From JBBPYR01 sp038199755 (GTDB taxonomy: Bacteria; Chloroflexota; Ktedonobacteria; Ktedonobacterales; Ktedonobacteraceae): DNA of 53,908 nucleotides. The stretch's first letter is position 1. The number at the start of each line of letters is the position of its first letter. The stretch is from contig JBBPYR010000211.1 of NCBI GenBank assembly GCA_038199755.1, positions 1 through 53,908 on the forward strand, read 5' to 3'. Below the pieces are notes generated by a model, which saw nothing but the letters and a program-made list of their open reading frames with translations, did no database searches and was not told the DNA's origin. This document shows, one piece after another, positions 14,898-23,560 of the stretch. A program made the translations under genes and the position numbers.

Positions 14898-15959
14898 ATG
14901 AATACTTCTTTGACTACACTCGTAGGAAAGAGGACAGGTGTGAGCAGGATGACAGGGCTAGCCCTGCTTGCTGCATTGTGCTTGCTCCTTCTTTCTGCTG
15001 TGACGGCATCGGCGAGCACGGTCAATGTGTATGATAATGCACATGTCCTCAATGCTGCGCAGGTGCAGAGTGCTGCGTCTTCCTTACCCTATCCAATGGA
15101 CATCTACACAATAAGCACATTTAATGGCAGTAGCAGTGCCTTTGATCAGCAAGCAGCCAGCCATACGGCTAACAATGCGAATCTAATTGTGATGGCAATT
15201 GACACTGTTCATCATCACCTGGCGATTAAGGCGGGTTCGCGTGTCCCCCTATCAAGTGGGCAGGCACAGAATGCAATTAGTGCGTTTAAGAGCGGGTATG
15301 GGAGTGGTGATTATAGCAGTGCGAGTACAGCGGCCATTAGTTCGCTGCAAAGCTCGTTGAGTTCCGCGTCGTCGGGAAATACTGGTGGCAATACTACTCC
15401 TGCCCCGGCACCGAGTGGTGGCCTCTTTGGGGGTATAGGATTTTCCACGCTTTGTTGTATCGGTCTGCTTGTGCTGGCAGGGTTAGCTTTATTCACTTTC
15501 TTCCGTCGTCGTTCTAAAGGCGGATTGTTCAATCGGCAAAACCAAAATCCGGTGATGCAGAACCCATATGTAAATCAGCCGAATCAGTTTAATCAGCCCT
15601 ATAATCAAGGCTACCCTCCTGGCTATGGGCAGGGTTATAATCAGCCACGTCAGGGCATGAATCCGTGGGCGGCTGGTGGTCTTGGTGCGGCGGCTGGTGG
15701 CCTAGCTGGTTATGAGATTGGTCGTCTGCAAGGTGAGAACGAGCAAGGCAATCAGAACCAGAACCAGAACTTTGGCAACAATGATAATGGCGGCTATGAC
15801 AATAACGCTGGCAATTTCGGTGGGGGAGCCTCTGGCGACTTTGGCGGAGGTAATAATGGTGGCGGCTTTGTTGGAGATGCTGGTGGAGGGGGCGGAGGCG
15901 ATTTTGGTGGTGGTGGTGGAGGTGACGCTGGCGGTGGCGGAGGAAGTGGAAATTTCTAG
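14898..15959 (+). CDS. TPM-domain membrane protein with Gly-rich tail
   Basis: A 353-residue envelope protein. Signal/anchor helix at about 18-40, then a TPM-type domain (NVYDNAHVLNAAQVQSAAS through L-I-V-M-A-I-D-T and the A-I-S-A-F helix, about 42-150), a transmembrane helix near 172-195 (C-C-I-G-L-L-V-L-A-G-L-A-L-F), an Arg/Lys stop-transfer, an Asn/Gln/Pro/Tyr-rich segment and a final stretch of almost pure Gly with Asp/Asn. TPM proteins include the thylakoid phosphatase TLP18.3 and bacterial membrane proteins of unclear role. Similar repetitive tails occur in several Gram-positive TPM proteins. A terminator hairpin follows at once, shared with the ATP synthase operon. Confidence 0.75.
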   Translation: MNTSLTTLVGKRTGVSRMTGLALLAALCLLLLSAVTASASTVNVYDNAHVLNAAQVQSAASSLPYPMDIYTISTFNGSSSAFDQQAASHTANNANLIVMAIDTVHHHLAIKAGSRVPLSSGQAQNAISAFKSGYGSGDYSSASTAAISSLQSSLSSASSGNTGGNTTPAPAPSGGLFGGIGFSTLCCIGLLVLAGLALFTFFRRRSKGGLFNRQNQNPVMQNPYVNQPNQFNQPYNQGYPPGYGQGYNQPRQGMNPWAAGGLGAAAGGLAGYEIGRLQGENEQGNQNQNQNFGNNDNGGYDNNAGNFGGGASGDFGGGNNGGGFVGDAGGGGGGDFGGGGGGDAGGGGGSGNF

Positions 15960-16020
15960 CAAACAAAAGAGCGAGGAACAGGCAATGCATGCATTGTCTG
16001 TTCCTCGCTCTTTTGTTTGC
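15959..16020. terminator. Bidirectional terminator, TPM gene and atp operon
   Basis: A long near-perfect hairpin (stem 15959-15983 with 15997-16020, core AAGAGCGAGGAACAG) overlaps the end of the TPM gene and stops 1 nt before the atpC stop codon. The right arm ends in TCTTTTGTTTG, giving a U-rich end for the plus strand and the mirror image for the minus strand. Confidence 0.85.
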
Positions 16021-16021
16021 T

Positions 16022-16477
16022 TTATTGTTCTCTGCTGGGCATGTTGATGCGGCGGCGACCACGGCGGGTTGCCAGTTCCGCGATGTGTAAGCGGCTCACA
16101 GCACGTTCAAGAGCAGATTGCAGTTCAGCACGTTCCTGGTTGGTCTGTGCATCTGCTAGTCGATCCTGGGCGCGGCGGCGTGCCGCTTCCGCACGGGCTT
16201 GATCGATCTCTTCGGCGTGTTCGGCGGTGTCTGCCAGCACCGTCACGTTGTTCTCGAAGACCTCGATGAAGCCACCGGAAACGAAGATTGGCTCTTCCTC
16301 ACCGTTTAGCTCGACACGAAGTTCTCCGGGCGACAACAACGCCAGAATAGCGGCGTGGTGTGGCAGAATACCGAGCCGTCCCTCGGAGCCAGGGGCACTC
16401 ACGAGGTGGGCTTCGCCGTTATAGAGTTCGCGCTCGGCTGTTACCACTTCGACATGCATAGTTGTGCGTGCCGACAT
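16022..16477 (-). CDS. atpC: ATP synthase F1 epsilon subunit
   Basis: A 151-residue rotor subunit of F1. N-terminal beta-barrel with M-H-V-E-V-V-T-A-E-R-E-L-Y-N-G-E-A and G-R-L-G-I-L-P-H-H-A, then the two C-terminal helices (A-R-A-E-A-A-R-R-R-A and onward) that can inhibit ATP hydrolysis. The ribosome site AAAGGGG overlaps the atpD stop; only 3 nt separate the two genes, so they are coupled. Last gene of the nine-gene operon. The C-terminus has an Arg-rich tail (RRGRRRINMPSREQ) longer than in E. coli. Confidence 0.96.
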   Translation of the reverse strand: MSARTTMHVEVVTAERELYNGEAHLVSAPGSEGRLGILPHHAAILALLSPGELRVELNGEEEPIFVSGGFIEVFENNVTVLADTAEHAEEIDQARAEAARRRAQDRLADAQTNQERAELQSALERAVSRLHIAELATRRGRRRINMPSREQ

Positions 16478-16480
16478 GTA

Positions 16481-17896
16481 TTACCCCTTTTGCTCTTCTT
16501 GATAGCGTTCGACCACTTCGTCAATAGAGCCAGCCATATAGAAGTGATCTTCACGAATGGCGTCATGCTTGCCAGCAAGAATTTCTTTGAAGGCGCGTAT
16601 CGTGTCCTTAATCGGAACGTACTTGCCCTCGCGTCCTGTGAACGCCTCTGCGACGGTCATAGGCTGTGAGAAGAAACGCTGCATCTTACGAGCGCGTGAG
16701 ACGGTCAGCTTGTCGTCATCGGAAAGTTCATCGACACCCAGGATAGAGATGATGTCCTGAAGGTCTTTGTACCGCTGCAAGACGCGCTGCACACTACGTG
16801 CGATGTCATAATGCTCGTCGCCAACCACCTGTGGATCGAGAATACGACTGGTGGAAGCCAGGGGATCGACGGCGGGGTAGATGCCCTGTTCCGCAATCGA
16901 ACGCTCAAGCACGATGGTTGAGTCGAGGTGGGCGAAGGTCGTAGCAGGTGCAGGGTCGGTGTAGTCGTCAGCTGGTACATAGACCGCTTGCATGGACGTG
17001 ATCGAACCCTTCTTGGTCGATGTGATGCGCTCTTGCAAGTCACCCATTTCTTCTGCCAAGTTTGGCTGATAGCCCACTGCGGATGGCATACGGCCTAGCA
17101 GTGCTGACACCTCAGAACCAGCCTGCGTGAAGCGGAAGATGTTGTCGATGAAGAGCAATACGTCTTTGCCCTCATGATCGCGGAAGTATTCAGCGATGGT
17201 GAGGCCAGTCAATGCTACACGCAGACGTGAGCCGGGCGGTTCATTCATCTGTCCGAAGACCATTGCCAGACGGTCAATGACGCCTGCTTCCTGCATTTCA
17301 TGATACAGGTCGTTGCCTTCGCGGGTACGCTCGCCGACGCCAGCGAACACGCTATAGCCACCGTGCGCCTTCGCGATGTTATTAATCATCTCCTGAATGA
17401 TAACCGTTTTACCGACGCCAGCACCGCCGAAGACACCAATCTTGCCGCCTTTCATGAAGGGGCAGATCAGATCGATCACCTTCATACCTGTCTCGAAAAC
17501 CTCGATGCCAGCAGACTGTTCTTCGAGGGTGGGAGCACCGTGATGAATGGGTAGGCGTGGCGCATCCACTGGTGCTGGTTTATTGTCAATCGGTTCACCG
17601 AGGACGTTAAAGATACGTCCCAGTGTCAATTGACCAACTGGTACTGAGATAGAACTGCCGGTGTCGTAGGCGACCGTACCACGCTGGAGGCCATCGGTTG
17701 GTCCCATGGCGACGCAGCGTACCCAGTTGTTCCCCAACAACTGTTCCACTTCAAGGGTGAGGTCTTTCTCAGCACCAGCGATGCGTGTAGTCAATGCATT
17801 ATAAATTTCGGGCAGTTGGTCTGAGGGAAATTCTACGTCTACGACAGCCCCCAGCACCTGCACAACTGTACCTTTGGTCTGTGTGCTCGTTGCCAT
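16481..17896 (-). CDS. atpD: ATP synthase F1 beta subunit
   Basis: The 471-residue catalytic subunit. Walker A G-G-A-G-V-G-K-T at 157-164, catalytic E188 in G-E-R-T-R-E-G-N-D-L-Y, Walker B L-L-F-I-D-N-I-F-R-F, the hinge A-D-D-Y-T-D-P-A-P-A and the DELSDDDKLTVSRARKMQ region matching the DELSEED motif that contacts gamma and epsilon. Full length for the family. It lies downstream of atpG and is closely followed by atpC. Confidence 0.98.
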   Translation of the reverse strand: MATSTQTKGTVVQVLGAVVDVEFPSDQLPEIYNALTTRIAGAEKDLTLEVEQLLGNNWVRCVAMGPTDGLQRGTVAYDTGSSISVPVGQLTLGRIFNVLGEPIDNKPAPVDAPRLPIHHGAPTLEEQSAGIEVFETGMKVIDLICPFMKGGKIGVFGGAGVGKTVIIQEMINNIAKAHGGYSVFAGVGERTREGNDLYHEMQEAGVIDRLAMVFGQMNEPPGSRLRVALTGLTIAEYFRDHEGKDVLLFIDNIFRFTQAGSEVSALLGRMPSAVGYQPNLAEEMGDLQERITSTKKGSITSMQAVYVPADDYTDPAPATTFAHLDSTIVLERSIAEQGIYPAVDPLASTSRILDPQVVGDEHYDIARSVQRVLQRYKDLQDIISILGVDELSDDDKLTVSRARKMQRFFSQPMTVAEAFTGREGKYVPIKDTIRAFKEILAGKHDAIREDHFYMAGSIDEVVERYQEEQKG

Positions 17897-17998
17897 ATAT
17901 CTTAATTCCTTTATGTGATAAGCAGTGTGGGATGTGAGAGATCACATTCCCTATACCCAGGTTTTTGCTCAAATTTGTGGGCGTGAGAACTCATGCTG

Positions 17999-18895
17999 CT
18001 AGGCATTGGAGCCTGCAACCACCTCCAGAATCTGGTTGGTAATGGCTGCCTGGCGTGCCTTGTTATACGTAAGTGTCAGGTCTTGTACCAGTTCCTGTGC
18101 GCTATCTGTGGCGTTCTTCATCGCGACCATCTGCGCCGAGTAAAAGCTAGCGATGGTCTCTAATAACGCCTGATACACTTGCACGTCCACATAGCGTGGC
18201 AGCAGAGCGGAAAACAACGTTGCAGGGTCTGGCTCATATAGGTAATCTACGGTCTTTTTCCGTTCGTCGGCCTCTTCTTTGGAGGGCGGCTGCACGGGCA
18301 ATAATTGTATACTGACAGGCGTTTGCGTTACCGTGTTGACGAACTTTGCATACACCAGATGTACCGCGTCCACCTCACCTTTTAGGAAGGCCTCGGTTGC
18401 GACCTGTGCGATGGCACTGGCATCAGTGATGGCTGGTCTATCACCATAGTTAGTAAACTCAGCTATCAGTTGCTGCTGCGTGCGCACAACAAAATCGCGT
18501 CCCTTGCGGCCAACGGCAATGTATTCTACTTTAGGCCGTTCGCCGCCTTCCCCAGCAACCTGATTTTGCACTTCTACGACTGTAGCGGCTGCCTTACGGT
18601 TGATGTTGCTTGGCAGTGCTCCACTTAAGCCACGATCAGGTGTAATGACGATAAAGCCGACATTGTGAATGGGACGCTGCGCGAGCAGTTCAACCCCTTC
18701 ACTCAGGTCTGCCCCTGATGCGTTAGCGAGACGGGAAACAAGCTCACGAATCTGCTCGGCAAAGGGGCGTGCCTGTTGGACACGCTCCTGTGCGCGACGC
18801 ATCTTGCTGCTTGCCACCATCTGCATAGCTTTCGTGATCTGTGCCGTATTTTTGACAGAACGGATACGCCGTCGAATATCGCGGAGTGATGGCAT
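17999..18895 (-). CDS. atpG: ATP synthase F1 gamma subunit
   Basis: The 298-residue central stalk. The N-terminal coiled-coil helix reads P-S-L-R-D-I-R-R-R-I-R-S-V-K-N-T-A-Q-I-T-K-A-M, which is diagnostic, and the C-terminal helix A-M-K-N-A-T-D-S-A-Q-E-L carries the family signature. The Rossmann-like middle domain has an insertion compared with E. coli (V-Q-N-Q-V-A-G-E-G-G-E-R-P). It begins 11 nt after atpA. Confidence 0.97.
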   Translation of the reverse strand: MPSLRDIRRRIRSVKNTAQITKAMQMVASSKMRRAQERVQQARPFAEQIRELVSRLANASGADLSEGVELLAQRPIHNVGFIVITPDRGLSGALPSNINRKAAATVVEVQNQVAGEGGERPKVEYIAVGRKGRDFVVRTQQQLIAEFTNYGDRPAITDASAIAQVATEAFLKGEVDAVHLVYAKFVNTVTQTPVSIQLLPVQPPSKEEADERKKTVDYLYEPDPATLFSALLPRYVDVQVYQALLETIASFYSAQMVAMKNATDSAQELVQDLTLTYNKARQAAITNQILEVVAGSNA

Positions 18896-18906
18896 AGATC
18901 AATCTC

Positions 18907-20511
18907 CTAGCTTGCTGTCGCCGTTTGAGTGGCGGCTTGAGTAGCCTGTCGTGCGGCGTCGGCTTGTGCCTTGTCATCCTGACGAGGAGCGGCGGTCTGT
19001 TTGTACTCGTCAATCGCTTTGCCAAGTTTGTCGAGCAGTTCTTTCGACATCTTGTTCTTCTGATTGACGGACTTCTCCACGATCTCCTGGCTGATTTCAG
19101 GGTGGTTAGACTCCATGTAGCGATGGAAGCCAGTCTCCCATGCTGCCACCTGGTCAAGGGCGACATCATCAAGAAAGCCTTGGTTCGCGGCATAGATAAT
19201 CATGACCTGCTTCTCAACGGGCAGGGGCTGATACTGCCCCTGCTTAAGCACCTCTGTGAGACGCTGCCCGCGATCAATACGGCTCTTGGTGGCTTTATCC
19301 AGGTCGGAGGCGAATTGTGCGAAGGCCGCGAGTTCACGGAACTGTGCTAGGTCGAGACGAAGTGTACCACCAACCTGTTTCATCGCGGCGGTCTGAGCAC
19401 TCGTACCCACGCGCGAGACGGAGTTACCGACGTTGATGGCGGGGCGAATACCGGCGTTGAATAGGTCGGTCTCAAGGAAGATCTGTCCATCCGTGATCGA
19501 GATGACATTGGTCGGAATGTAGGCCGAGATGTCGTTTGCCTTGGTCTCGATGATGGGTAGGGCGGTCAGTGAGCCATTGCCGTAGTCCTTATTGAGACGT
19601 GCGGCACGTTCCAGTAGGCGGGAGTGTAGATAGAACACATCACCAGGGAAGGCTTCGCGTCCAGGAGGGCGGCGAATAATCAGGGAGATGTTACGATATG
19701 CTTCAGCGTGCTTTGTCAGGTCATCATAGATGATAAGGGCGTCACGTCCACTCTCCATGAATTCCTCACCCATGGCACAACCAGCATAGGGGGCGAGATA
19801 CTTCAAGGGAGCAGGGTCAGAGGCACCTGCGGCAACGATGATGGTGAAGTCCATCGCACCGCGCTGCGTCAGAATTTCACGTGTGCGTGCGATAGAAGAG
19901 TTTTTCTGGCCAATGGCTACGTAAATACAGAAAAGGTTTTTGCCTCGCTGATTGATAATGGTGTCAATGGCGATAGCGGTTTTCCCAGTCTGGCGGTCGC
20001 CGATGAGCAGTTCGCGCTGGCCACGACCGATAGGAACCATGCTATCAACTGCCTTTAGGCCGGTCTGTACAGGCGTATTCACACTTTGACGCGTGATCAC
20101 GCCGGGGGCGACGCGTTCGACCGGGCGAAATTTGTCGGTGTTAATGGGACCGCCATCGTCCAAGGGCTGGCCCAGGGGATCAACTACGCGACCGAGCAAG
20201 GCATCGCCAACGGGAACTTGAATGATGCGCCCTGTTGTGCGTACTTCGTCGTCTTCGCGAATTTTGGTAAAATCGCCCAGGATTGGGCAGCTGACCGTTT
20301 CTTCCTCAAGGTTGAAGGCCATGCCAAAGAGTCCTGTGCGCGGAAACTCCACCAATTCGAGATATCGTACATCTTGCAGGCCATAAATACGAGCGATACC
20401 GTCTTGCACCGAAATAACGGTGCCCACACTTGCGGTTGAGGTATCAGCGGTGCCGAAGCCTGCAATGTTTTTCTCGATGATGGCACTGATTTCATCAGCC
20501 CAAGATGCCAT
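18907..20511 (-). CDS. atpA: ATP synthase F1 alpha subunit
   Basis: The 534-residue non-catalytic nucleotide-binding subunit. Walker A G-D-R-Q-T-G-K-T at 171-178, the arginine-finger region S-V-S-R-V-G with R in place, and A-P-Y-A-G-C-A-M-G-E-E-F-M. The start MASWADEIS is used because AGAGGACAGACG precedes it; 14 upstream codons are open but lack support. The C-terminal end is extended by an Ala/Gln/Thr-rich tail (residues 505-534) not present in most alpha subunits. Confidence 0.97.
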   Translation of the reverse strand: MASWADEISAIIEKNIAGFGTADTSTASVGTVISVQDGIARIYGLQDVRYLELVEFPRTGLFGMAFNLEEETVSCPILGDFTKIREDDEVRTTGRIIQVPVGDALLGRVVDPLGQPLDDGGPINTDKFRPVERVAPGVITRQSVNTPVQTGLKAVDSMVPIGRGQRELLIGDRQTGKTAIAIDTIINQRGKNLFCIYVAIGQKNSSIARTREILTQRGAMDFTIIVAAGASDPAPLKYLAPYAGCAMGEEFMESGRDALIIYDDLTKHAEAYRNISLIIRRPPGREAFPGDVFYLHSRLLERAARLNKDYGNGSLTALPIIETKANDISAYIPTNVISITDGQIFLETDLFNAGIRPAINVGNSVSRVGTSAQTAAMKQVGGTLRLDLAQFRELAAFAQFASDLDKATKSRIDRGQRLTEVLKQGQYQPLPVEKQVMIIYAANQGFLDDVALDQVAAWETGFHRYMESNHPEISQEIVEKSVNQKNKMSKELLDKLGKAIDEYKQTAAPRQDDKAQADAARQATQAATQTATAS

Positions 20512-20573
20512 CGTCTGTCCTCTTTCTGTGCTATCGTGCAGGGCATGAGACACACGCCCATCTTAACTTATGC

Positions 20574-21206
20574 TTATGATGAAGCGGCGGTCGGTGTGGT
20601 TTGGGTAGTTGCTTGCCCATCGGTGCCGTCAAACTGCCCATCAGAGAAAAAATCAACATTTGCGCTAGAGACGCCGTTCAACAATTGCTGTTGCAATGCG
20701 CTCAAGCGGTAGCGCACGCTACCATCGATTACTTCGTCACCCACCCGTGCGATGACGCCGCCCAGGATAGAGGGATCAATCTTTGTCTGAAGAATGATCT
20801 TTTTGCCGGTATACTGTTCGAGTGCATGTGAGATTTGTGCTTGTTGTGCCGTATCCATTGGTGCTGCCGTTGTCACTTGTGCCTTCGCCTCGTTCTTATA
20901 ATCAAGTACGAGTTGCTCTAGTTCCTTCGCAATATTTGGCATATAGTCCACGAGTTCACGCTGGACAATCAGCAATGCAAGGTTGAGCGAGGTGGGCAGC
21001 ACCCTGGCCGTCAATTGCTGACGTATTGCTGTCTCTTTACGCAGTGCCGGAATCTTCGGTTCGCGCAAGAGGTAGGAAAGTTTGCGAATAGCAAAGAGTT
21101 TCGCTATCTCTTGAATGTCATCGAGTGTGCGGTCAATCGTGTTTTGCTTGATCGCTAACCCGAACATAGCTCCAGCATAACGGCGTGCTATCGCTCCCTT
21201 TAGCAT
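20574..21206 (-). CDS. atpH: ATP synthase F1 delta subunit
   Basis: A 210-residue peripheral-stalk subunit joining alpha to subunit b. Typical features are A-R-R-Y-A-G-A-M-F at the N-terminus, the helical bundle with N-L-A-L-L-I-V-Q-R, and the end I-D-P-S-I-L-G-G-V-I-A-R-V-G-D-E-V-I-D-G-S-V. A Thr/Ala tail of about 30 residues extends past the usual end. The atpF stop and the atpH start overlap (TAATG), so translation is coupled. Confidence 0.94.
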   Translation of the reverse strand: MLKGAIARRYAGAMFGLAIKQNTIDRTLDDIQEIAKLFAIRKLSYLLREPKIPALRKETAIRQQLTARVLPTSLNLALLIVQRELVDYMPNIAKELEQLVLDYKNEAKAQVTTAAPMDTAQQAQISHALEQYTGKKIILQTKIDPSILGGVIARVGDEVIDGSVRYRLSALQQQLLNGVSSANVDFFSDGQFDGTDGQATTQTTPTAASS

Positions 21207-21757
21207 TAGCGTTCCCTCGTCTGGTTATTGTTACTCGCTGTGACAAACTCTTCCACGAAGCGGCGGTTGTCCGTGTTATCAACAGATTTGCCAATAACTT
21301 TGCCCGCGGCATCGATGGAGAGATTGATCACAAGACGGCTTAGCTCATTACGCGCTCGGTTGGCCTCTTGCTGAATACGGGCAACCTGCTGTTGTCCGAT
21401 CTGCTCTGCCCGCTGGCGTGCATCTTCTTGAATGCGATTTGCTTCTTCTTGAGCGACCTTCGCAGCGCGGTCTATCGTGATCTGGGCTTCTCTACGAGCT
21501 TCAATCAGAAGTTGTTCAGCGCGTGTGTTGGCTTCCGCAAGGTCCCGCTTGGCTCGTTCTGCGTTTTCGATTCCCTCGCGAATGACCGCTTGTCGCTGGT
21601 CAAGCATCTTAATGACAGCAGGGAGAAGAAAACGTCGCAGAATGATAAAGACGATCCCGAAGCTCACGAGCTGCGATAGAAAGGCGACCGCATTAACACC
21701 GAAGCCGCTAAACAATGCGCCTGCACCAGAGTCGGCAAGAATAGGTAGAAACACCAC
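21206..21757 (-). CDS. atpF: ATP synthase F0 b subunit
   Basis: About 183 residues: one N-terminal membrane helix (N-A-V-A-F-L-S-Q-L-V-S-F-G-I-V-F-I-I-L), then a long charged helix (A-E-R-A-K-R-D-L-A-E-A-N) forming the peripheral stalk. The start is placed at a GTG at 21757, because a perfect AAAGGAGG lies 7 nt before it and the protein then opens right before the membrane helix. An ATG 72 nt upstream (21829) also has GGGAGA, but it would begin inside the stem-loop described at 21793-21904, which makes it less likely. Confidence 0.93.
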   Translation of the reverse strand: MVFLPILADSGAGALFSGFGVNAVAFLSQLVSFGIVFIILRRFLLPAVIKMLDQRQAVIREGIENAERAKRDLAEANTRAEQLLIEARREAQITIDRAAKVAQEEANRIQEDARQRAEQIGQQQVARIQQEANRARNELSRLVINLSIDAAGKVIGKSVDNTDNRRFVEEFVTASNNNQTRER

Positions 21758-21792
21758 TTGTGCGCCTCCTTTCGTCAATAGAATACGGTTGT

Positions 21793-21904
21793 ATACTTGT
21801 CCCCGATACGAAGTATGAGACGCATCCATCGTGTTTCTCCCTACGAACTGGTTGTAAGGTAGGAAGCGATCTCTTGCGTCTCATACAACAGTCGGGGCAA
21901 GTAT
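21793..21904 (-). promoter_or_regulatory. Stem-loop between atpE and atpF
   Basis: The arms 21793-21824 and 21875-21904 pair over about 30 nt, with stems ATACTTG-CCCCGA and GTATGAGACGCA separated by a small internal loop; the apical loop is 50 nt. It fills the gap between atpE and atpF. A likely role is to stabilise the atpE transcript 3' end or attenuate read-through, which would raise the level of the c subunit needed in many copies per enzyme. Confidence 0.65.
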
Positions 21905-21914
21905 GTCAGTATTA

Positions 21915-22136
21915 CTAGGGAATGAATTTGATCAGGAAGGCGATCAAGAGAGCATAAATAGCAATGGCTTCTGCAAAGGCGATACCAATGAACAGGTTTG
22001 TGCGGATCAGTGGCTCTGCTTCAGGATTGCGGCCAATAGCACTGAGTGCCTGACCAGCGAGAATACCAACACCAATGCCCGGTCCGATGGCTCCGAGGCC
22101 AATAGCCAATGCTACAGCGAGTGGTCCAAGATTCAT
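21915..22136 (-). CDS. atpE: ATP synthase F0 c subunit
   Basis: A 73-residue hairpin of two membrane helices that forms the rotor ring. The polar loop R-N-P-E-A (36-40) and the ion-binding E56 in F-A-E-A-I-A-I-Y are visible. The Glu is followed by Ala-Ile, not Ser/Thr, and the first helix has no Gln at the Na-ligand position, so it should use protons. Good ribosome site AAAGGAGGATC. Confidence 0.96.
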   Translation of the reverse strand: MNLGPLAVALAIGLGAIGPGIGVGILAGQALSAIGRNPEAEPLIRTNLFIGIAFAEAIAIYALLIAFLIKFIP

Positions 22137-22231
22137 GATAAAGATCCTCCTTTAAGGATGTAAACAAATGAATAAGTTATTCAATGAATATATGCAGTCG
22201 CAGAAATCTGCGAGTAGCAAGCAAAAGTCAG

Positions 22232-23122
22232 TTATTTCGTTGCGCTGGTTTCGAGTTCTGGGACTGGCTGCCCGATTTCGTGAGCCAGTCGCTCGTCATC
22301 GGTATGTCCATGGCCGGTTGTAGCCATGTCCAGAAAGACAAGTGTCAAAAGTGCAAAAACCAGTGCTTGCACAAAGGCAACGAACAACTCAAAGGGAATG
22401 AAGGCAATATCGGCGACGAATGGGAGCAGGAAGGCGAAGACCGCCAAGACCGCGCTACCAGCGAAGATATTACCAAAGAGACGGAAGGCGAATGAGAGAA
22501 CACGTGCGAACTCACTAATCAACTCAAGCAAGCCGACGATGAAGTCGATGGGACTTTTGAACGTGAAGTACTTGCTGAGGTGTTCTCTGGCTCCTAATGT
22601 ATAGAAACCAAAGACCTGTGTAGTGATTACCGAGATCAGTGCCATTGCTAATGTGAGATTTAAATCACTGGTAGCGGGGCGTATCCAGGGAATAACCTGG
22701 TTGGAAATGTTCCCGAACAAAAGAAAACCTAGCACCGGCTGGCTGGTGGTGTGAAGTTTTGCAATGCCTTCGCCATCGATGGCTCCCACGGTATCGACAC
22801 CAGGGATGACATCGAGCAGGTTAGCGACGATAATGAAGAGAAAGAAGGTGGCAACGAGGGGGAAGAATCTCTTCCCTTTTTCTTTATTACCGCCCACTAC
22901 ACTATCGACTAAACCCAGTAGATATTCTACCACAAACTCGGCAGCATTTTGCACGCCAGTAGGAATAAGCGATTTACGACGTACACCTGCATAGAAAAAT
23001 GCCACGAGTAAAATAATAGTTATCCACGTACAGAGTAGTGTATTCGAGACCGGAAAATTAATGCCTGGGATAGTAAAGATTAGGTCCGGTGCCGTTCTAA
23101 TAGCAGGAAGTTGCCAGAACAC
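22232..23122 (-). CDS. atpB: ATP synthase F0 a subunit
   Basis: The 296-residue stator channel subunit with five to six membrane helices. The essential Arg is R214 in L-S-F-A-F-R-L-F-G-N-I-F-A-G. The P-T-G-V-Q-N-A-A-E segment and N-L-L-D-V-I-P-G are typical. The C-terminus adds a His/Asp/Glu-rich cytoplasmic tail after the last helix. Located between atpZ and atpE. Confidence 0.96.
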   Translation of the reverse strand: MFWQLPAIRTAPDLIFTIPGINFPVSNTLLCTWITIILLVAFFYAGVRRKSLIPTGVQNAAEFVVEYLLGLVDSVVGGNKEKGKRFFPLVATFFLFIIVANLLDVIPGVDTVGAIDGEGIAKLHTTSQPVLGFLLFGNISNQVIPWIRPATSDLNLTLAMALISVITTQVFGFYTLGAREHLSKYFTFKSPIDFIVGLLELISEFARVLSFAFRLFGNIFAGSAVLAVFAFLLPFVADIAFIPFELFVAFVQALVFALLTLVFLDMATTGHGHTDDERLAHEIGQPVPELETSATK

Positions 23123-23221
23123 TCAGCGTCCTCCTTGTCCGCCGAACTCTCCTTGTCCTGATCGTTCTAAATGGCCCCCGTCTATCCTGTTTCTAGTTCT
23201 TTATAATACCTTGTTATAATA

Positions 23222-23437
23222 CTATAATACACGAGCAAGTAAACGGTATGCTCCATATATTCCCGATGTCAAGCCAAGCAGCAGCCCGAGTAATACAAAT
23301 AAATGTCCAGTGTGTACATAGCCATCGAGGAAGTTACCTCCAATGGCACCGAGAGCAATGGGAAGAGCTATAGTAAGACCCAGTTGTCCAACTAATGCAA
23401 GCGATCCCCAAGCAGAGGGTGGCGGCTTTTTGTTCAT
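23222..23437 (-). CDS. AtpZ/AtpI-type small membrane protein
   Basis: A 71-residue protein with two hydrophobic helices (L-A-L-V-G-Q-L-G-L-T-I-A-L-P-I-A-L-G and L-F-V-L-L-G-L-L-L-G-L-T-S-G-I-Y-G-A-Y). The pattern G-x-x-L-D and the second helix G-x-x-x-G-x-Y match the AtpZ/AtpI family, whose genes open F-type ATP synthase operons and whose products aid c-ring assembly or Mg/Ca transport. First gene of the atp operon. The purine-rich AAAAGG sits directly next to the ATG, an unusually short spacing. Confidence 0.82.
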   Translation of the reverse strand: MNKKPPPSAWGSLALVGQLGLTIALPIALGAIGGNFLDGYVHTGHLFVLLGLLLGLTSGIYGAYRLLARVL

Positions 23438-23474
23438 CCTTTTAACCCAATCTGTCTTGTCTCCTACCTGTTAG

Positions 23475-23504
23475 ATTATAGCATATGGAACAAATTGAAT
23501 GCAA
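23475..23504 (-). promoter_or_regulatory. Promoter of the ATP synthase operon
   Basis: TTGCAT (23499-23504), 18-nt spacer, TATAAT (23475-23480), the latter in the extended form TGCTATAAT. It lies 38 nt before the first start codon of the operon. Confidence 0.65.
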
Positions 23505-23560
23505 CAATACTACAGGCCAAGGCTGACGGTCCTAGCCTGTGTATTGCTGAGTTCAATCTG

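Noticed and set aside
21758..21829. Longer AtpF starting at 21829
   Set aside because: A decent ribosome site exists, but the region forms one arm of a strong stem-loop and the added residues are polar and unlike known b subunits; GTG 21757 with AAAGGAGG is better.
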